From Escallonia rubra (Eukaryota > Streptophyta > Magnoliopsida > Escalloniales > Escalloniaceae), in assembly GCA_033065855.1 (NCBI GenBank), contig JAVXUO010003173.1, positions 248,001-312,000 of the forward strand: DNA of 64,000 nucleotides. The letters are read 5' to 3'. The first letter of the stretch is position 1, and every line of letters begins with the position of its first letter. The position numbers and the translations under genes were made by a program. The notes under the pieces were generated by a model. It saw nothing but the letters and a program-made list of their open reading frames with translations. It did no database searches and was not told where the DNA came from. Below, piece after piece: positions 60,475-64,000 of the stretch.

Positions 60475-60900
60475 AGCAATGTACGCATTCATTTCCCACA
60501 TCAACCAACCAAACTGAACCAAACTGCATGAACTTTGGAGTGTACGTAGTCCAAGCAAAACTTGACTGATTTTGGGAGACTAATCCTTGCATTCGGATTT
60601 GCCTCAGAAAATCACTTCCAACCTCGCAAGGAACTTCATCCCCCTCACCCTGAAAGGATCTAATGTTGGGTGAATGATATATCCAAATGGAAATTTGACA
60701 AACGAAAACAACGCCAAAATGGGCATCTGTGCCATATTAACTGTTCCCTATTCCATCCCAAAGGCTCAGCCTGCAATAATATCTCAGTTGTCCTGAAACT
60801 TTAAAATAGGGTGATAGTACTGAATCGGTAGTGAAGTGCTGCACGTAAGCTTAGAGGAGACAAAGGTGACCAAATCTTCTAGAATTGAACTAAATAAGCA
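60475..60900. other. SABATH 3' flank
   Basis: No gene recognised; presumed 3' untranslated region followed by spacer. Confidence 0.4.
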
Positions 60901-60914
60901 GGTTCGTACTTATC

Positions 60915-61510
60915 CTTCGGATGCGATGCAAAGGAGGACTGAGGACCAAAAACAGACTCAAGAATTGGAATTGCATTACAAATGACACATGCTCTTTGTA
61001 CCTGACACTCAATGAAGACGTGAGTCACTTATTTTGGAACTGCACTTATACTGTCAACCTATGGAAGCCAATCCAACCGCAGATTCAAGCACCATTTCAC
61101 TGGAATTCCTGGGATAAGCTATTGAAATATGCTACTAAGAATTTTAGAGGTAAAAGTTTTAGAGTAAGAATAAGGAAGCTGGTGTTTGGCACTAGTGTCT
61201 ACATGATATGGATGGAGAGGAATACCAAAATTTTTGAAGGAAAACATAGGACCGTGAAAGCATTACTACAAACAATAAAATAAATGGTCCAATGGAGGTT
61301 AAGAGGATGGGAAAAAGTACCTGAAAATTATATAAACAGAAGTCTTTGCAAGGTTCGGGGAATTAGTATAGGCATTCTGATTGATTAGTGATAATAATAG
61401 AAATGGTAAAATTGGTATGTGAATAGCAAGTGTAATTGAGGGATGGATGGAATATGGATACTGATGTATAATTCTTTTTCAATAATACAATGACATTTCA
61501 TAAATAAATA
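60915..61510 (+). mobile_element. 3' fragment of a LINE (zinc-binding region of ORF2)
   Basis: An open frame (60921-61283) reads LRTKNRLKNWNCITNDTCSL and then EDVSHLFWNCTYTVNLWK. This is the C-terminal Cys/His zinc-binding motif (zf-RVT) found after the reverse transcriptase in plant LINEs. An A-rich tail (ATAAATAAATAAAAAA) ends near 61516. The upstream part of ORF2 is absent, consistent with 5' truncation. No clean target duplication was found. Confidence 0.75.
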
Positions 61511-61570
61511 AAAAAGAAGCATGTACATTATTCTTACAAACATACTTGGGCATCAGATCTCACTTTCAAA

Positions 61571-61745
61571 TAGACCTGGCAAACGGGTAAAACCGTCAGA
61601 TACGGATAATACCCGGCCGCGGAAATCGGATTGGGTATAATTTACCCGGTTTTTTTCGGGTAATCTTTTTCAATGCCCGTACCTTACCCTTATAGGTCGG
61701 GTATTACCCATGGGTAAATAATTAAATTTTTATTATCGGATATTC
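61571..61745 (+). mobile_element. Truncated left end of a TAGACCTGGCAAA hAT element
   Basis: TAGACCTGGCAAACGGGTAA and the following CGGGTAATAC/TTACCCGG-rich sequence match the left end of 33927-35065. No matching right terminus appears downstream, although a phrase near 62480 (TATTTTTAATTTCATCAAAA) resembles interior sequence of that element, so a decayed copy may extend further. Confidence 0.65.
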
Positions 61746-64000
61746 ATCAGTAGACTGTGTTTTTTTGGAGTATTTTTCCCCTTCTTTTTTATTACGACAA
61801 TTATTATCACATTTTAATGTTTGAGGTGATATTATTATCTTTTTTGAGATCAAAATAATGTAATTCAATTATGTTCTTATTTCTTTTGTGACTTGTTTAA
61901 GAAGAAATGTATATTTGATGTTCGCAATTGTAATCAGTTCAATGTTTGAAAATATTCTTTGTAGGCTTCTAGATTGAAAAAATGTTTGATGGTACTGCTG
62001 AAAATATAATCAAATGAAGAAATTAAAAGAATGAATCTACATCTTTGTTTTTGTAATCTGTTAAATTGGTTTATGGTTAAGATTTATAATTTTCAAGACC
62101 AGTTGCTTTGCATTACATCAATAAGAAATGCAAAACACCCGGTCTTCAATAATCGAACATATTTTCAGTTCAAATTGGCACCATATTTAAGCCTTGTTTT
62201 TTGATACTTATTTAGTCCTTTTTCGTTTTTTTCTGTTTTTGTTTTTCCAACAATTTTTTGTTTCTTAATTGATTTTTTCACGTATGTCAGTTTCTTTATT
62301 TTGTTTTTCAATTGGTTAATTGTTTGCTAACCTAAAAATGCGAGGAAAAAAAATCACAGTTCTCATTAACCAGTTCAATATCTAATGTTTATTTCATTTT
62401 AACCAAATTAAAAAGAGAATAATAAATGAATTTCTTTGTTATGTTTTTCTTTCTCATCACACTTTTCATTCCTACCCAATGTATTTTTAATTTCATCAAA
62501 ATTTAAAAAGGAGTAATAAAAGAAGGGTAAGAATGTAATTGACATAATTAACGAATGACATAATCGTTCAAAAATAATTTACAACATTCGTACTTTTATA
62601 GGTCGTGTGTGTAATATATAAATATATTTTTTGCAACAACACATTTTGTTTCCCAATATGTAAATGTTGGTGTAGATTAAACCATTGAACACAATAAGTT
62701 GGTGTGGTAATCAAGCACTCAAGAAAAGATTTCAACCATTGAACACAATAAGTTGGTGTGGTGAAACTCAGAGGGAAAACTTCCACTATATATTTCCCTA
62801 ATGAAGTGTTCAATCTTTCTCTAAAATATTATGCCAAACTTGCGGTATTACACAATTATAGAGAGTGCTATAGCAGGATACCTCCTTTGGGTTGAAAAAT
62901 CCAAATCCCTCACCACCAAAGAGATTCCAATCTAGTGGAGAAAGCACATAAATTGGAAGGACACATCTTGGCCTGAAGTTGCTTCAGTTTGGTGGTGTAA
63001 TGCACAGCAACACCATTCAAAACACCATTGGTCTTGAGTATGAAATCAGCCTTTTTCCCTTCACACGGTGCTGCCTCACTCAGACAAGTCCCAGAACTCT
63101 CTGACGACCAAGACAAAGGCACGTCTCTTTGTCTTCATTGAGCTGGCACGGGGCAATTCAATGCCAAAATATAAGGGCTCAAATGGATGGGTATTTACTC
63201 ATGGTGCCAATCTCAACATTAGGATGGAGTTAGAAACTTTTAGACCACTCTCTTCAATTCACGAGTACGATGGTGGAATTTTGTTGTTATGAAGCAACTC
63301 CCAGACATTTTTTGCAAGAAGACAATTTGCATGCAGCTGCATATTGTCAAACAAGTAAATGGAGCTCGCAATCAGCATGCTGAAAATTGCTAACTGTTCA
63401 ATCTGGGAGCTAATTGGTTTCTTTGCTCGAATTTCAACCGTCAGAGCTAGTGTCTCAAGAAAGTGTTGGAAGTCTCTTCACTCGTCTAGTTAGAAAAAGG
63501 TAGCAATCATGACATGCAGCACACCATGAAAAGTATAGCAAAAGTGTGGACGTACCCCATCCTCTTCTCCACAGTCCTGCAGGCAGCCTCCGCCTTCCTT
63601 CATGCTTTTCTCTTGACTCTGCGTTTAATCGTTTCTTGATCTCCAGGAAGAGTAAATTAGCAGTCTGGTTTTTGGGAGGTGAAGATCCTACTACGGCGAA
63701 AAGCAGGATGGCCCATAAATATGGATGATTCAGGGCCTAAAGGACGTATCTTTCAATTGGTCAAGCTCTGTGCTTTGGCCCATTTGTTAAAACATGTTCA
63801 GCTCCAGTTGTGGCTCATTCCACCATGATGTGCATCAAGACTGATGTTTAGCCCAACCATGTAGGTTAATCTGTGAAAATACAAACTTATGTTAGCTCAA
63901 AGAATTGATAATTGCATTGCACCCCCAAAAAAAAAAGGAAAAAAAGAAAAAGAAAAGTGATAGCTACACTCTAAATTTGAATTCTCCCACTCTAAATAAC
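61746..64000. other. AT-rich end of window, no certain gene
   Basis: Probably transposon debris to about 62550. A 55-base tandem duplication starting AACCATTGAACACAATAAGT lies at 62679-62762. A minus-strand frame at 63122-62910 contains FILKTNGVLNGVAVHYTTKL followed by KQLQAKMCPSNLCAFSTRLE. It reads like protein, but I cannot place it in a family, and it lacks an extended clean context. Another minus-strand frame near 63720-63550 is equally uncertain. Confidence 0.35.

Overview
The window looks like nuclear DNA of a flowering plant, most likely a eudicot. Genes have many introns with GT-AG borders. Two encode proteins with plastid-targeting-like N-termini, one is a plant-specific SABATH methyltransferase, and the spaces between genes are packed with plant-type transposons. 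I cannot name the species from sequence alone.

Five genes can be modelled. A 114-codon plant protein of unknown function lies at 19336-19680 (+). A chloroplast-type ERA GTPase has nine exons at 26095-33163 (+). A secreted GH5 endo-beta-mannanase has five exons at 38237-41090 (+). A chloroplast-type lipid phosphate phosphatase epsilon has four exons at 42537-48934 (-). A SABATH carboxyl methyltransferase has four exons at 58112-60474 (+). All exon junctions proposed for the four spliced genes keep the reading frame. A sixth gene, a mitochondrial-type PPR protein at about 5381-6790 (+), is a clear pseudogene. From memory, the Arabidopsis counterparts run in the same order on chromosome 5 (about At5g66500 down to At5g66430), so the window is probably a conserved block swollen by transposons. 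The genes do not form one pathway; what links them is ancestral order.

Region by region: 1-5358 is a large non-coding LTR retrotransposon derivative with a tRNA-Arg-like primer site and many internal tandem repeats. Its 3' LTR abuts the PPR pseudogene. 9153-10355 is a PIF/Harbinger-like element. 10735-14842 is a non-autonomous CACTA element. A block of about 3.4 kb covering most of it and its right flank has been tandemly duplicated (12279-15682 and 15683-19229), each copy carrying about 1 kb of a TTAATTAGGG-like array. 21054-25403 is a degenerate L1-type LINE with matching 14-base target duplications. 33927-35065 and 35156-36608 are two hAT-type elements with perfect 8-base duplications. The lipid phosphatase gene has a long Stowaway-like element and a miniature LTR element in its third intron.

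The most interesting region is 49258-52291. It is a Mutator-like element with roughly 155-base inverted ends and a perfect 9-base duplication, and it carries a captured fragment of a euAP2-type transcription factor gene (a Pack-MULE). A hAT element (49427-50280) and a tandem TRIM retrotransposon with three LTRs and two internal regions (50537-51327) later inserted into it. The whole composite sits about 0.32 kb upstream of the lipid phosphatase start codon. From 52.3 to 58.1 kb and from 61.7 kb to the end I see mostly non-coding sequence and transposon debris.
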